Positions 32,668 through 41,831 are shown, counted from the stretch's first letter. The stretch: 54,094 bases of DNA from Streptomyces sp. NRRL F-5123 (GCF_000721495.1 NZ_JOHY01000053.1:1-54094), one strand, 5' to 3'. Made by a program: numbers and translations. The notes: generated from the letters alone by a model not told the origin.

Positions 32668-34280
32668 AGGAAGTCCTCCGCGGTCACGGTGTCCGGCGGC
32701 TCGGCCGGCAATGCCTGCTGCCCCGCCGCCTGCCCCGGCGGCCCCCCGTGCGTCCAGGGCGTCGCCTCCGCCTCGGGCAACGCGGGCCCGCCGCGCGGGT
32801 CGTGCGCGAAGAGGGTGAAGGTCACCCGGTCGCCGGGAACCGGCACGGAGCCCTCGCGGGGCGTCTTCCCCGCGCCCATGCCGCCGGTGAGCCGCACGGT
32901 GACCAGCCACTCCCCGGGGGCCGGGGCGTCGGCGGGGTCCTCGGGCCCCGGGCGGGGGGCCGGGACAGGGCGGGACGGGGTGACGGCCACCAGGTCGGCG
33001 GTCTGGGCGGACCTGGCGTCCGGGACGGCGCGGAAAGCGCGTGTGCCGGGCTCCGCCTGGGGGAAGTCGGAGGTCGTGAGCGTCACCAGGGGGCGGGGCA
33101 TGGGGCGGCGCCCCTCCGAGTACGCCATCTCCACCTCCCGCACCGTGCCGGTGAACGCCTCGCCCGCGAGCCGCCGCGCCGCCATCACCAGCGGGTCGTC
33201 CAGCGCCTCCTGGGCGTACAGCCGGGCCTGGGCCGTCTCCCGTCCGGCGAGCTTCTGCGCGGCCGTGACCGCGTCGTCCCGCCGCGGCTGGGGCGGCTCC
33301 CCCGCCCGCAGCCGGTCCCGGTGGCCGGTGAAGGACCAGCGGTCGCGCTTCCACCGCTCGGCGACGTGCGCGCCCTCCGGGAGCGCCCGCAGCAGGTCCA
33401 CGCCGCGCCACACGTCCTCCCACGTCGGCCGCAGCTGCGACGCGACCAGCCGCCGTACGTCCGCCTCCGCGACCCGCATCGGGCCGGTCGCGCCCGCGGC
33501 GCGCGCCGCGTCGTAGCGCTCCAGCGCCGGGGCGAGCACGCGGTTGTCGAACACCGGGTCCGTCGCCGGGCCCGCGGGCGGACTGAACAGCAGGCCGTCC
33601 GCACCGCGCCCGGTCTGCGCGCGGGCCGCGGCCGCCGGGCCGTCCATCCCCGCGGGCGGGTCGATCCAGCCGAGCAGCGCGCCCAGGTGCTGGTCCTCCA
33701 TCGCGCTCTGGCCCGTCGCCCAGTGCCGGGTGAGCAGGTCCGTCATCGCGACGAGCAGCGCGCTGCCGGGCGTACGGGCCCGCTCCGCGTAATGCGTGAG
33801 CCACCGCCCCAGCAGCGGCACCGGGACCGGCACCGGGTGCGGGGCCTCCGCGTCCTCGACGGTGCGCAGGTAGCGCGTCGACCGGCCCAGCAGCCGCACG
33901 TACTCCAGGGCCGCGCCGTTCGGCACGATCAGCTGCGGGGCGTCCGCGCACACCTCGGTCTCCTCGCGGTTGCGCGTCGCGGGCTCGGTCTCCACGTCGT
34001 CCGCGTACGCGTCCACCACCGGCAGGAGGGCGGCGGCGAGACCGGCGAAGAAGGCGAACCGCTGCTCGCGGTCGAGCGGCTGCGGTACGACGAGGAGCGT
34101 CGGCTCGGCACGGTCGGTGCCCACCATCGCGCCCAGCGGCGCGCCGGCCTCGCCGGCCGTCGTGAGCGGCACGAAGACGACGGGGCTCTGCGCCAGGTGC
34201 CGGTGGCGTACCGTCGCGGCCGGGGCCGCGCGCCCCTTGCCCGCCGCTTCGGCCCGGGCCAGCACGTTCATGAGGCTCAC
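32664..34280 (-). CDS. Unrecognised 538-aa protein between nuclease and helicase
   Basis: The start GTG 34280 has GGGGAGG upstream; an ATG three codons later is possible. The protein has no signal or membrane segment. The N-terminal half is hydrophobic-core-rich alpha/beta (HRHLAQSPVVFVPLTTAGEA, TLLVVPQPLDREQRFAFFAG); the middle is helical (HLGALLGWIDPPAG, VRRLVASQLRPTWEDVWRG); the C-terminus is beta-rich with long linkers (WLVTVRLTGGMGAGKTPREG). I recognise no family. Four-base overlap with the helicase start indicates strict coupling and a shared complex. Confidence 0.8.
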   Translation of the reverse strand: MSLMNVLARAEAAGKGRAAPAATVRHRHLAQSPVVFVPLTTAGEAGAPLGAMVGTDRAEPTLLVVPQPLDREQRFAFFAGLAAALLPVVDAYADDVETEPATRNREETEVCADAPQLIVPNGAALEYVRLLGRSTRYLRTVEDAEAPHPVPVPVPLLGRWLTHYAERARTPGSALLVAMTDLLTRHWATGQSAMEDQHLGALLGWIDPPAGMDGPAAAARAQTGRGADGLLFSPPAGPATDPVFDNRVLAPALERYDAARAAGATGPMRVAEADVRRLVASQLRPTWEDVWRGVDLLRALPEGAHVAERWKRDRWSFTGHRDRLRAGEPPQPRRDDAVTAAQKLAGRETAQARLYAQEALDDPLVMAARRLAGEAFTGTVREVEMAYSEGRRPMPRPLVTLTTSDFPQAEPGTRAFRAVPDARSAQTADLVAVTPSRPVPAPRPGPEDPADAPAPGEWLVTVRLTGGMGAGKTPREGSVPVPGDRVTFTLFAHDPRGGPALPEAEATPWTHGGPPGQAAGQQALPAEPPDTVTAEDFL

Positions 34281-34398
34281 GCGGCCTCCCCGCGCGGAGG
34301 CTGCGCCTTGCGGCGGGGGCTTGCCTGCGGGTGTGCGGGCACGTGTCGCGACCCTGAGGGGCTGCCACCCGCGGCACGTGCGGCGGGCGGGGAGGGGG

Positions 34399-35475
34399 TC
34401 ATGACGCCTCCGCCGTCGCGAGGGCCTCCGCGCGGAGGGCGGCGGCGCGACGGAGGGCGAGGACGGCGGGGTCGTCCGTGGGCGCGCCCGGCGGGGCGAG
34501 GGCGGCGGCGCGGACGGCCTCAAGGGTGGTGAGCGCTCCGAGGTCGGCGCGCAGGGCGCGGCCCAGCGCCTCGACGGAGTCCGCCGCGCGGGCGCGCTCG
34601 CGGCAGTGGAAGGCCAGCTCGCAGCTGGACAGGCACTCGGGGGCGTACGCGGCGGGGACGGCGTCGACGGAGGCGGCGAGGGCGGGGCGGGGGGCGGCGG
34701 GGTCGAAGGTCGTGCCCTCGGGGAGCAGCGCCGCGATCTCCTCGATCCGGGTGAGACGGGTCAGCTGGCGCCGGGTGACGGCGAGCTGCTTGCGGACGTC
34801 GACGCTGTCCGCGGTGGGGAGGTTGGAGAAGTCCTTCGGGCAGACGAGCAGGATGTCGCTGCGGGTGCGGCCGGGCTCGACCGCGTCGAGCGCGAGGACG
34901 TACACCGCGGCCTGCCGCGCCGCCGCGCCCACCTTCATTGCGTCGGCGGCGCCGTCCAGGATCGGGAAGGACTTGATCTCGACGACCGTCCAGGCGCCGT
35001 CGGGGGCGACGGCCACCGCGTCGGGCTCCAGGAAGACCGTGGAGCCGGCGACGTCGAGGGCGAGCAGCGGGTGGTCCAGCAGCGTCCAGCGGCCGCGCGG
35101 GGCCTCGGCGAGGGCGAGCCGGGTGCGGGCGGTGCGGCCCTCGGGGCCTGCCGCGCCGAGGTCGGGGACCTCCGCGCGCTCCCCGTCGGCGCCCAGCAGC
35201 CGCAGCAGCTCGGCGCAGCCGTCCGCCTTGACGCGGGCCTCGAAGGCGTGGCCGCGGGAGAAGGCGAAGCGGGACTGGCCGAACCGCGCGGGCGCGCCCA
35301 GCGCTTCGGCGACGGCTCCCTTGTCGACGCCCGCGGCGTCCAGCAGGGAGCGACGCCGGCAGCCGGGGTTGGCGGCGAGGGCGGCGAGCGCCCGCGCGTC
35401 GAGCGGCCGGGCGGCGGTGTCGGGTCCGCGCAGCACGGCCAGCCGCTCCCGCAGTGTGTGGTGCGTAGTGCTCAC
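34399..35475 (-). CDS. Cas4/RecB-type PD-(D/E)XK nuclease with probable Fe-S cluster
   Basis: The 358-residue protein starts at GTG 35475, with no ribosome site, so it may be leaderless. All RecB/Cas4-family marks appear in order: SRGHAFEARV (conserved G-H near 75-76), D152 in FLEPDAVAV, E166-x-K168 in VVEIKSF, and the QxxxY motif Q188-Y192 in RQAAVYV. C39 together with C281, C285 and C291 (ECLSSCELAFHCRER) fits the N- and C-terminal cysteine staple that binds a 4Fe-4S cluster in Cas4, AddB and Dna2. It heads the operon with the 538-residue protein and the SF1 helicase. No cas genes or CRISPR array are present. Confidence 0.82.
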   Translation of the reverse strand: MSTTHHTLRERLAVLRGPDTAARPLDARALAALAANPGCRRRSLLDAAGVDKGAVAEALGAPARFGQSRFAFSRGHAFEARVKADGCAELLRLLGADGERAEVPDLGAAGPEGRTARTRLALAEAPRGRWTLLDHPLLALDVAGSTVFLEPDAVAVAPDGAWTVVEIKSFPILDGAADAMKVGAAARQAAVYVLALDAVEPGRTRSDILLVCPKDFSNLPTADSVDVRKQLAVTRRQLTRLTRIEEIAALLPEGTTFDPAAPRPALAASVDAVPAAYAPECLSSCELAFHCRERARAADSVEALGRALRADLGALTTLEAVRAAALAPPGAPTDDPAVLALRRAAALRAEALATAEAS

Positions 35476-35677
35476 CCGCGCAAGTGTGGCACCCGGCTAC
35501 GACAACCGTCCCCCGTGCCGCACCGCGCGGGTCGCCGCGGCCGCGTGCGGCGACCGGCCGCGCGCTGCGGGCACGGCGTCCGCGCGGCCGCGGCACACGC
35601 GGGGCGGCAGCCGGCCGCACCGGCCGGCCGTACCCGCCCGGTCCGCGGCGGTGTCCGGACACGCGGCCCCGGACACG

Positions 35678-35719
35678 CCGCAGGGCCCGCCGGACGATCC
35701 CGTCCGGCGGGCCCTGCGG
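35678..35719 (-). terminator. 19-bp perfect hairpin 3' of the PAP2 gene
   Basis: Bases 35678-35696 and 35701-35719 are exact reverse complements with ATCC as loop, 10 bp beyond the PAP2 stop. Confidence 0.88.
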
Positions 35720-35729
35720 GAGGTGCCTC

Positions 35730-36734
35730 CTACGCTCTGCTGGGCTCGTTGCGCCCCTGCGCCTCCGTGCCGTCCGGATCCGCCGCGGCGGCCTCCGCCG
35801 GGGTGTCCGGGGGTTCCGTCGCGTCGTGGGCGGCCGGGGCTTCCGCGGACGCGGGCGGGCGCGGGGCCGGGACCTTCGCCGCCACGGCCGTCCCGGCGGC
35901 GAGGGCGGCGGGCCCGGCCGCGGGCTCCGGGGCACCCGCGGGAGCGGCGGCGGCCGCGGCCGGGCGGACCCTGGCGTGGTAGCGGTCCAGCAGCCGCAGC
36001 GCGGGCCTGGCGAGCAGGAAGCCGACGCCCATCGTGGCGACGCCCGCCGCCGCGTCCATCAGGTAGTGGTTGGCGGTGCCCATGACGACCATCGCGGTGA
36101 TCAGCGGGTAGAGCACGCCGAGGACGCGGACGACGCTGTTGCGGCCGTACCGGAAGAGCATGATGCCGCACCACAGCGACCAGCCGACGTGCAGGCTGGG
36201 CATGGCGGCGTACTCGTTGGTGAGGTGCCCGAGGCCGCGCGGCGCGCTCGCGTCGGTGCCCCACCAGCCGTAGCTGCCGTACTGGGCCATGGTGTCCATG
36301 AAGCCGTGCGCCCCGGGCAGCAGCCGGGGCGGCGCGGTGGGCACGGTCGTGAAGCCGACGAGGCCGATGAGCGTGGAGATCATCAGCCAGGTGCGGGCCT
36401 GCCGGTAGTGCGTGGGGCGGCGCAGCCAGAGCCAGACCAGGATCGCCGGGGTGACGATGTAGTGCATCGACGCGTACATGAAGTCCGCGGGGACGCCGAG
36501 GAAGGCGTGGTGCGTGAAGAGCCGGTTGAACCAGCGCTCGGGGTCGAGATGGGTCAGCTGTTCGAAGTGCAGGATGTCCGCACCGTGCTCGACGGCGTCG
36601 TCCACGTCACCGCGCACCAGCAGACGTGCGCCGGAGTACAGCGCGTAGACCACGGCAATCAACGGCAGCTCGGTCCACCAGCGCAGCCTGCCGCGGTATG
36701 CGGCAGCTCGCGGCGCGGCGGCTGTGATCGTCAT
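35730..36734 (-). CDS. PAP2-superfamily membrane phosphatase/transferase
   Basis: The 334-residue protein starts at ATG 36734 behind GGAG. About six membrane helices occupy residues 20-250. The PAP2 motifs are AMPSLHVGWSLW and TANHYLMDAAAG, placing the catalytic histidines outside; the preceding region fits the inositol-phosphorylceramide-synthase-like (PAP2_3) subgroup that acts on phospholipid or polyprenyl phosphates. The last 80 residues are a disordered alanine/proline tail. The divergent TetR gene and the 8+8 palindrome at 36800 suggest repression. Exact substrate unknown. Confidence 0.85.
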   Translation of the reverse strand: MTITAAAPRAAAYRGRLRWWTELPLIAVVYALYSGARLLVRGDVDDAVEHGADILHFEQLTHLDPERWFNRLFTHHAFLGVPADFMYASMHYIVTPAILVWLWLRRPTHYRQARTWLMISTLIGLVGFTTVPTAPPRLLPGAHGFMDTMAQYGSYGWWGTDASAPRGLGHLTNEYAAMPSLHVGWSLWCGIMLFRYGRNSVVRVLGVLYPLITAMVVMGTANHYLMDAAAGVATMGVGFLLARPALRLLDRYHARVRPAAAAAAPAGAPEPAAGPAALAAGTAVAAKVPAPRPPASAEAPAAHDATEPPDTPAEAAAADPDGTEAQGRNEPSRA

Positions 36735-36799
36735 TGCGGGCGTCTCTCCAGGTTCTCCGAAGGCCGCGTGCGGCGGTCATGGACTTGTGGCGTACCCTC

Positions 36800-36818
36800 T
36801 ACCGTACGACGTACGGTA
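36800..36818. promoter_or_regulatory. TetR-type operator TACCGTAC-GAC-GTACGGTA
   Basis: Perfect 8-bp arms with a 3-bp centre, typical of TetR dimers. It lies 65 bp upstream of PAP2 and 183 bp upstream of the TetR gene. A further half-site ACCGTACG follows at 36820. Confidence 0.75.
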
Positions 36819-37001
36819 AACCGTACGCACACCGCCCCGGCCAAAGCGATGAAACCCCGAGTTTATGCGGCGTTCAGCGCTCGTACGGTGTTCAACCACC
36901 CACGGCGGGGGTATGCATGCACCGCGGAGGACGCGGTGAGGACGTTCCGGGTTGCCCTCCCTGCCCCGTGTGATCGCAAAGGACGTGAAAAAGACAAGCC
37001 G

Positions 37002-37691
37002 ATGTCCGCCACCCAGCCGGTCAGCTCCCCACGGCGCCGCGCCCCACGCAACTCGCTCAACCCCGACCGTATCCTCGATGCCGCACTCGCCCTGCTGGAC
37101 CGCGACGGCGCCGAGGCCTTCACCATGCGCGGCCTCGCCCAGCAGCTCGGAGTCGGCACGATGGCCGTCTACTCGCACTTCCGGGGCAAGGACGAGATCA
37201 GTGACGCCGTCGCCCAGCGGCTGCTGGACACCATAGAGCTTCCGCAGGGGCGTTCCGGCGATCCGCGCGGTGAATTGCGCGAGGTGTGCCTCGGGGTATA
37301 TCGGCTGTTCACCGACCATCCGTCCGCACTGGAACTGCTGGCCGGCCGGCCGCTGCGCGGCGACGACGCGATCGGGCTCATCGACCGGATGCTCGCGCTG
37401 CTCCAGCAGGCCGGACTCAGCCGGCAGGACGCGGCCCACGCGCACGTGGCGCTCATGCAGTACACGGTCGGCTCGGCGCTGTGGAACACCCGGCGCTCGC
37501 GCGTGCTCGGCAAGGAGGGCGCACGCGACCGGGTGCTGGCCAGGATCGCGGCGCTGGACGCGGACGCCTACCCCGCGCTGGTGGCCCTCGGGCCCGAGCT
37601 GCTGTGCGACCGCAACGAGGGCACGGGGCAGTTCGAGTACGGCCTCGACGGCCTGCTCTGCGGCCTGCTCCCGCGCGCCCCGCGGGTCTGA
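37002..37691 (+). CDS. TetR-family regulator (TetR_C type)
   Basis: The 229-residue protein is called from ATG 37002 because homology (SLNPDRILDAALALLDRDGA) begins soon after. The helix-turn-helix is FTMRGLAQQLGVGTMAVYSH with FRGKDE. The C-terminal domain (FTDHPSALELLAGRPLRG, ALMQYTVGSALWNTRRS) is the larger tetracycline-repressor-like effector domain, suiting a hydrophobic drug-like ligand. Divergence from the PAP2 gene and the shared operator imply that it represses PAP2 and itself. Confidence 0.87.
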   Translation: MSATQPVSSPRRRAPRNSLNPDRILDAALALLDRDGAEAFTMRGLAQQLGVGTMAVYSHFRGKDEISDAVAQRLLDTIELPQGRSGDPRGELREVCLGVYRLFTDHPSALELLAGRPLRGDDAIGLIDRMLALLQQAGLSRQDAAHAHVALMQYTVGSALWNTRRSRVLGKEGARDRVLARIAALDADAYPALVALGPELLCDRNEGTGQFEYGLDGLLCGLLPRAPRV

Positions 37692-37864
37692 CCACCCCTT
37701 CCGCGGGCCCCCGGCGGCCCGGGGAATCCCGGGAGCCCCCGCGCCCCGGCGAAAGCCGAGGACCGGAGCCCCGCCGCACCCCGCGGCCCCCGGCGGGCGG
37801 GCCGCGGACGTCTGAGCGATGATGGGATTTTCCGTTCTTCGCACGACACGAGAGGCCGCACCGC

Positions 37865-38458
37865 ATGGCTGCGCGCATCCTTCTGGTCCGGCACGGCCAG
37901 ACGGAATGGTCCCTGTCCGGCCGCCACACCGGACGCACCGACATCCCGCTGACCGACGAGGGGCGCCGCACCGCGCGGCTGCTCGGCGAGCGGCTGGCGG
38001 GCGCGCCCTGGCACGGCCTGCCCGGCACCGAGGTGCGCACCAGCCCGCTGGTGCGGGCGTCGGAGACGTGCGAGCTCGCGGGCTTCGGGGACGAGGCCAA
38101 GGAGTGGGACGCGCTCCTGGAGTGGCACTACGGCGACTACGAGGGCCTCAAGCCCGCCGAGATCCAGGCGCTGCGGCCGGGCTGGCTCATCTGGCGCGAC
38201 GGGGTGCCGGGCGGCGAGTCGCCCGACGACGTGGCCGCGCGTGTCGACGAGGTGATCGCCCGGGTCCGCTCCGGGCACCACGACGTGCTGCTCTTCGCAC
38301 ACGGCCATGTGCTGCGCATGCTGGGCGCGCGCTGGCTCGGCCTGCCGCCGTCCTTCGGCGCGTCGCTGCGGCTGGAGCCCGCGTCGCTCTCGGTGCTGGG
38401 CTGGGCCTACGGGCAGCCCGCCGTCGAACGCTGGAACGACACCGGCCACTTGGGCTGA
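37865..38458 (+). CDS. Histidine phosphatase (phosphoglycerate mutase-like)
   Basis: The 197-residue protein starts at ATG 37865. The catalytic RHG is in [20 protein letters not shown], with supporting arginine in [12 protein letters not shown], glutamate in EWHYGDYEG and second histidine in [12 protein letters not shown]. Cytoplasmic acid phosphatases of this subgroup (SixA/GpmB-like) remove phosphate from small metabolites; the substrate is unknown. It is separated from OsmC by a terminator, so likely monocistronic. Confidence 0.88.
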   Translation: MAARILLVRHGQTEWSLSGRHTGRTDIPLTDEGRRTARLLGERLAGAPWHGLPGTEVRTSPLVRASETCELAGFGDEAKEWDALLEWHYGDYEGLKPAEIQALRPGWLIWRDGVPGGESPDDVAARVDEVIARVRSGHHDVLLFAHGHVLRMLGARWLGLPPSFGASLRLEPASLSVLGWAYGQPAVERWNDTGHLG

Positions 38459-38478
38459 CGCGGCAGCCGGCGGCCTGC

Positions 38479-38501
38479 CCCCGGGCGCGGAACGCCCGGG
38501 G
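38479..38501 (+). terminator. Hairpin after the histidine phosphatase
   Basis: CCCCGGGCG and CGCCCGGGG form a 9-bp stem with a 5-base loop. Confidence 0.55.
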
Positions 38502-38586
38502 TGCCGGGGGAACACCGGCCGGACCGGGTAGCGTTCACAGGGCGGCGCAGCCGCGACCGACGTCCGTACCCGATGGAGGCTTGATC

Positions 38587-39015
38587 ATGGCAACCACCCG
38601 CACCGCTACCACCCAGTGGCAGGGCCCGCTGATGGGCGGCGCAGGCACCGTCTCGCTCGACTCGTCGGGCGTCGGCAAGTTCGATGTCAACTGGCCGTCG
38701 CGCGCCGAGCAGGCGAACGGGAACACCAGCCCCGAGGAGCTGATCGCCGCGGCCCACTCCTCCTGCTACTCGATGGCGCTCTCGCACGGCCTGGCCGGTG
38801 CGGGCACCCCGCCGGAGAGCGTGGAGACGCAGGCGAACGTCACCTTCCAGCCGGGTGAGGGCATCACCGGCATCGTTCTGAAGGTGCAGGCCCGCGTGCC
38901 CGGCCTGTCCGCCGAGGACTTCGCGGCCGCCGCGCAGAACGCCAAGGAGAACTGCCCGGTCAGCAAGGCGCTGGCGGGCGTGAACATCACCCTTGAGGCC
39001 GAACTGCTCGGCTGA
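38587..39015 (+). CDS. OsmC-family peroxiredoxin
   Basis: The 142-residue protein starts at ATG 38587 after GGAGG. It has the OsmC/Ohr pattern of two reactive cysteines: one in HSSCYSMALSHGLAG and one in AKENCPVSKAL. The OsmC subgroup (TSPEELIAAAHSSC) reduces organic or hydrogen peroxides using a dithiol partner and is induced by osmotic or stationary stress. Convergent with the M6 protease genes ten bases downstream. Confidence 0.92.
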   Translation: MATTRTATTQWQGPLMGGAGTVSLDSSGVGKFDVNWPSRAEQANGNTSPEELIAAAHSSCYSMALSHGLAGAGTPPESVETQANVTFQPGEGITGIVLKVQARVPGLSAEDFAAAAQNAKENCPVSKALAGVNITLEAELLG

Positions 39016-39024
39016 GCACGACTT

Positions 39025-40341
39025 TCAGCGGCGGGTGACGCGTATCGTCCAGTCACCCGCCGCGTCGCGCCGCTGCACGCGGAAGGTCACGCCGGACGCC
39101 CTGTCGGTGTAGCTCTGGCCCGCGGTGAAGGGCGCGTCGTTCAGGGAGTTGAAGGCGCCGCTGCTGAAGTCGCAGGCGGAGGTGCCGGGATGGCCGTCGA
39201 CCACGGTGACCGGGCCCTTCCCCGAGTCGATGTCGGTGCGCACGCGGTAGGCGAGTACCCCCTGCCGGCAGGCGTCGTCGTCGCCGCCCGCCGCGGCCCG
39301 CGCCTCCAGCACGAAGACCCGGGTCGGGCCGTAGGGGACGATGACGGCCTTGCGCCCCCCGGGCGTCTCCACCGGGCTGAGCGTGTAAGTGGCCGCGCCG
39401 CGCGAGGTGACGCAGGAGATCTGCCGGTCGGTCAGCCAGCCGAGCCGCCACTTGTGCCAGGCGAAGAGGTCACCCTGCAGGCCCCAGTCGAGCGACATGG
39501 TGTCCCACTGTCCGGCGAGCCGGTCGGTGCGCGGGAAGTCGTCGGCGGAGTAGAGGTCGGGCAGTCCGAAGGCGTGGCCGTTCTCGTGGCTGAGGACGCG
39601 CGAGCCGGACTGGTCGTGGCCGTATATCAGTGAGACCTTGTTCAGGCGGGCGCCGTCGCCGGTGGTCGCCGCCGAGGCGCCGGTCCAGGTGACCGACAGC
39701 ACCGCCTCGTCGGCGGGCGGGCCCGCGTTCGGCGTGACCAGGACGTTGACCAGGTCGTAGCCGCGGAAATCTATGCTCCCGCCGACGGCCTTGACCAGGT
39801 CGCGCATCATCGCGGTGTGCGCGTCCCAGCCGTAGCCGCGGCCTATCCCGTACGCGCTGAAGGGCCGCGGCATGCGTATCCAGCGCAGCACCGGGGTGGA
39901 CTCGTAGTCGAGCCGGCCGTACGAGGCGGTGGCGTACCACTGCTTGACCGCCGGGAAGAACTCGGCGTAGCGCTCGGCCGCGCTGTACTGGGCGGGCGTG
40001 TCGGGGAAGTCGATGAGCAGGGTCAGGGCGTGCACGGTGCCGGTGGACGGGGCGAACTCGGCGTCGGGGCCGCGGGCCGTGGAGTCCGGGAAGCCCTCGG
40101 ACATCGCCACGCCGGGTACGGCCCGCAGCGCGCACGGCCGGGCCGCGGGCGGGGAGGCGGGCAGCGCGGGCGGGCGGCCGCCGGCCGGCACCGAACTCCC
40201 GACGGCGAGCATCCCCGCGGCCCCCAGCGCCGCGAGCCGCACCCCGCGCCGCAGCCCGCGCGCCGCGGCCCGCCGCCCTTCGCCGGAAGGGCCGGGGCCG
40301 CGAGGGAAGCCCGGGAGGCCCGCGGCGGGCCCGTCAGGCAT
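39025..40341 (-). CDS. Secreted M6-family metalloprotease (second copy)
   Basis: The 438-residue protein starts at ATG 40341, overlapping the stop of the upstream paralog by eight bases (ATGCCTGA). An RR-containing signal (GLRRGVRLAALGAAGMLAVG) precedes an M6 (immune inhibitor A-like) catalytic domain with zinc site SHENGHAFGLPDLY and the Met-turn region WDTMSLDWGLQGDLFAWHKW. A C-terminal beta domain ends in WTIRVTRR. M6 proteases degrade extracellular proteins; InhA cleaves host defence peptides. It shares order and about the same length with its neighbour, so the pair arose by duplication. Confidence 0.87.
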   Translation of the reverse strand: MPDGPAAGLPGFPRGPGPSGEGRRAAARGLRRGVRLAALGAAGMLAVGSSVPAGGRPPALPASPPAARPCALRAVPGVAMSEGFPDSTARGPDAEFAPSTGTVHALTLLIDFPDTPAQYSAAERYAEFFPAVKQWYATASYGRLDYESTPVLRWIRMPRPFSAYGIGRGYGWDAHTAMMRDLVKAVGGSIDFRGYDLVNVLVTPNAGPPADEAVLSVTWTGASAATTGDGARLNKVSLIYGHDQSGSRVLSHENGHAFGLPDLYSADDFPRTDRLAGQWDTMSLDWGLQGDLFAWHKWRLGWLTDRQISCVTSRGAATYTLSPVETPGGRKAVIVPYGPTRVFVLEARAAAGGDDDACRQGVLAYRVRTDIDSGKGPVTVVDGHPGTSACDFSSGAFNSLNDAPFTAGQSYTDRASGVTFRVQRRDAAGDWTIRVTRR

Positions 40342-41677
40342 CGCGGCCGGCGTCCGCGGCGCCGGTCGTGTGCTGCGTGACCTTGACGGCCCAGTCGCCG
40401 TCCGGCTCGCGGCCGGTGACGGTGACGCGGGCGGTGCCGTCCGGCAGGGCGTAGGACTCCCCCACCCCGAGCGGCGCGTCGGCGAGCGGCGGGTAGACGG
40501 AGGTGGCCGCGCACGCCGAGCTGCCCGGGTGGCCGTCGACCACGGCGACGGGCCCGTCGCCGGACTCGCGGTCCGAGCGCACCCGGTAGAGCAGCACGCC
40601 GGTGCGGCAGGCCTCCGCGTCGTTGCCGGTACGCGCCCGGGCCTCGATCGCCAGCACGCTGTCCGGGCCCGTCCGCAGCACCAGCAGCTTGGTGCCGCCG
40701 CCGGGCGACTCGTCTGGGGCGAGGTCGTAGTAGGACGTGCCGGGGCCGGCGACGCAGCCGACCTGCTCCGGGCGCAGCCAGCCGAGCTTCCACTTGTGCC
40801 AGGCGAAGGGCTCGGGGGCCAGGCCGAACTGGCTGCCCATCAGGTCCCAGTCGCCGACCCGGGTGTCCCAGTCGGCGGTGCTGCCGGGCGGCGGGCGGTC
40901 GTAGAGGTCGGGCAGGTCGAAGACGTGGCCTGTCTCGTGGGCGAGCACGTTGCGGTCGGGCGGGTGGCGCTCGAAGACGGTCACGAGCCGGGTGAGCGGG
41001 TTGCCGTCGAGGGTGACGGGCCGGGCGAGGTTGACGACCTTGGTGGCGTCGGAGTCCACACCGGGCGCGTCCGGGTCGGCGACGAGGTAGACGACGTCGT
41101 AGCCGCGGAAGTCCACCGCCGGGTCGGCGGCGGTCAGCGCGTCGCGCAGGTAGGCCGTACGGTCGGCGGCGCGCCAGTCGCGGTTGATGCGGTACGCCGT
41201 GGCCGAGCGGGGCATCGTCAGCCAGCGGTCCACGGTGTGCAGATGCAGCCGGAAGCGCCCGGCGGAGGCCGCGGCCCAGAACCGTGCGGTCGCCGGGTAG
41301 TGGTCGGCGGCGACCTCATGCGGGGTCAGCGCGGGCGGGGCGTCGGGGAAGGACAGGAAGACCATGAGCGCGTTCACGTCGCCGTCGGCCCTCGGGTAGC
41401 CCGCGGGGGCGCTGCCGGCCCAGGTGGCGCCCCCGGGGTCCACCAGGCCCTCGGAGTGGTGCGCCGCGGTACGCGGCAGCAGGCACGCGGCGACGGGAGC
41501 GGCGTGCGCGGCGGGGCCGGTGCCGAGCGTCCAGGCGACGATCGCGCCCAGCACGCAGGACCCGGCGGCCAGCGCACGCGCCCCGCGTGAGCGCCCCGGC
41601 GCGTCCGCCGCGGCACGCGCGCAGCCGACGACGCCGCCGCCCGGCGTGTCGCCTGCCGGATTGCCTGACCGCCGCAC
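40334..41677 (-). CDS. Secreted M6-family metalloprotease (first copy)
   Basis: The 447-residue protein starts at GTG 41677, with GGAGG five bases before it. A signal peptide (LAAGSCVLGAIVAWTLGTGP) is followed by the M6 domain: LMVFLSFPDAPP, zinc site LAHETGHVFDLPDLY, and WDLMGSQFGLAPEPFAWHKW. It is paralogous along its length to the downstream gene (compare VVDGHPGSSAC and VVDGHPGTSAC). Overlapping stop and start ensure equal synthesis, so the two may work together, for example one processing the other. Confidence 0.87.
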   Translation of the reverse strand: MRRSGNPAGDTPGGGVVGCARAAADAPGRSRGARALAAGSCVLGAIVAWTLGTGPAAHAAPVAACLLPRTAAHHSEGLVDPGGATWAGSAPAGYPRADGDVNALMVFLSFPDAPPALTPHEVAADHYPATARFWAAASAGRFRLHLHTVDRWLTMPRSATAYRINRDWRAADRTAYLRDALTAADPAVDFRGYDVVYLVADPDAPGVDSDATKVVNLARPVTLDGNPLTRLVTVFERHPPDRNVLAHETGHVFDLPDLYDRPPPGSTADWDTRVGDWDLMGSQFGLAPEPFAWHKWKLGWLRPEQVGCVAGPGTSYYDLAPDESPGGGTKLLVLRTGPDSVLAIEARARTGNDAEACRTGVLLYRVRSDRESGDGPVAVVDGHPGSSACAATSVYPPLADAPLGVGESYALPDGTARVTVTGREPDGDWAVKVTQHTTGAADAGRDA

Positions 41678-41831
41678 ATGGACCTCCGGGGAGGGTTCGC
41701 GAGCCCGTTCGGGACACCTCGTCCACTCTGCGGGCTATTGCGCGGATATGCGGAGTTCGGCTGCTCCGGCCGGGTGGCGCGCGGGGCGGCGCACGGGCCC
41801 CCGGAGCCGAACACCCGCACGGCGAGCGACA

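Noticed and set aside
32664..34280. P-loop-like GGMGAGKT in the 538-aa middle protein
   Set aside because: It lies in a beta-rich C-terminal region, is followed by TPREG instead of a helix, and no Walker B partner is present; most likely chance.
34399..35475. Cas4-like nuclease as part of a CRISPR-Cas locus
   Set aside because: No cas1/cas2/effector genes and no repeat-spacer array occur in the window.
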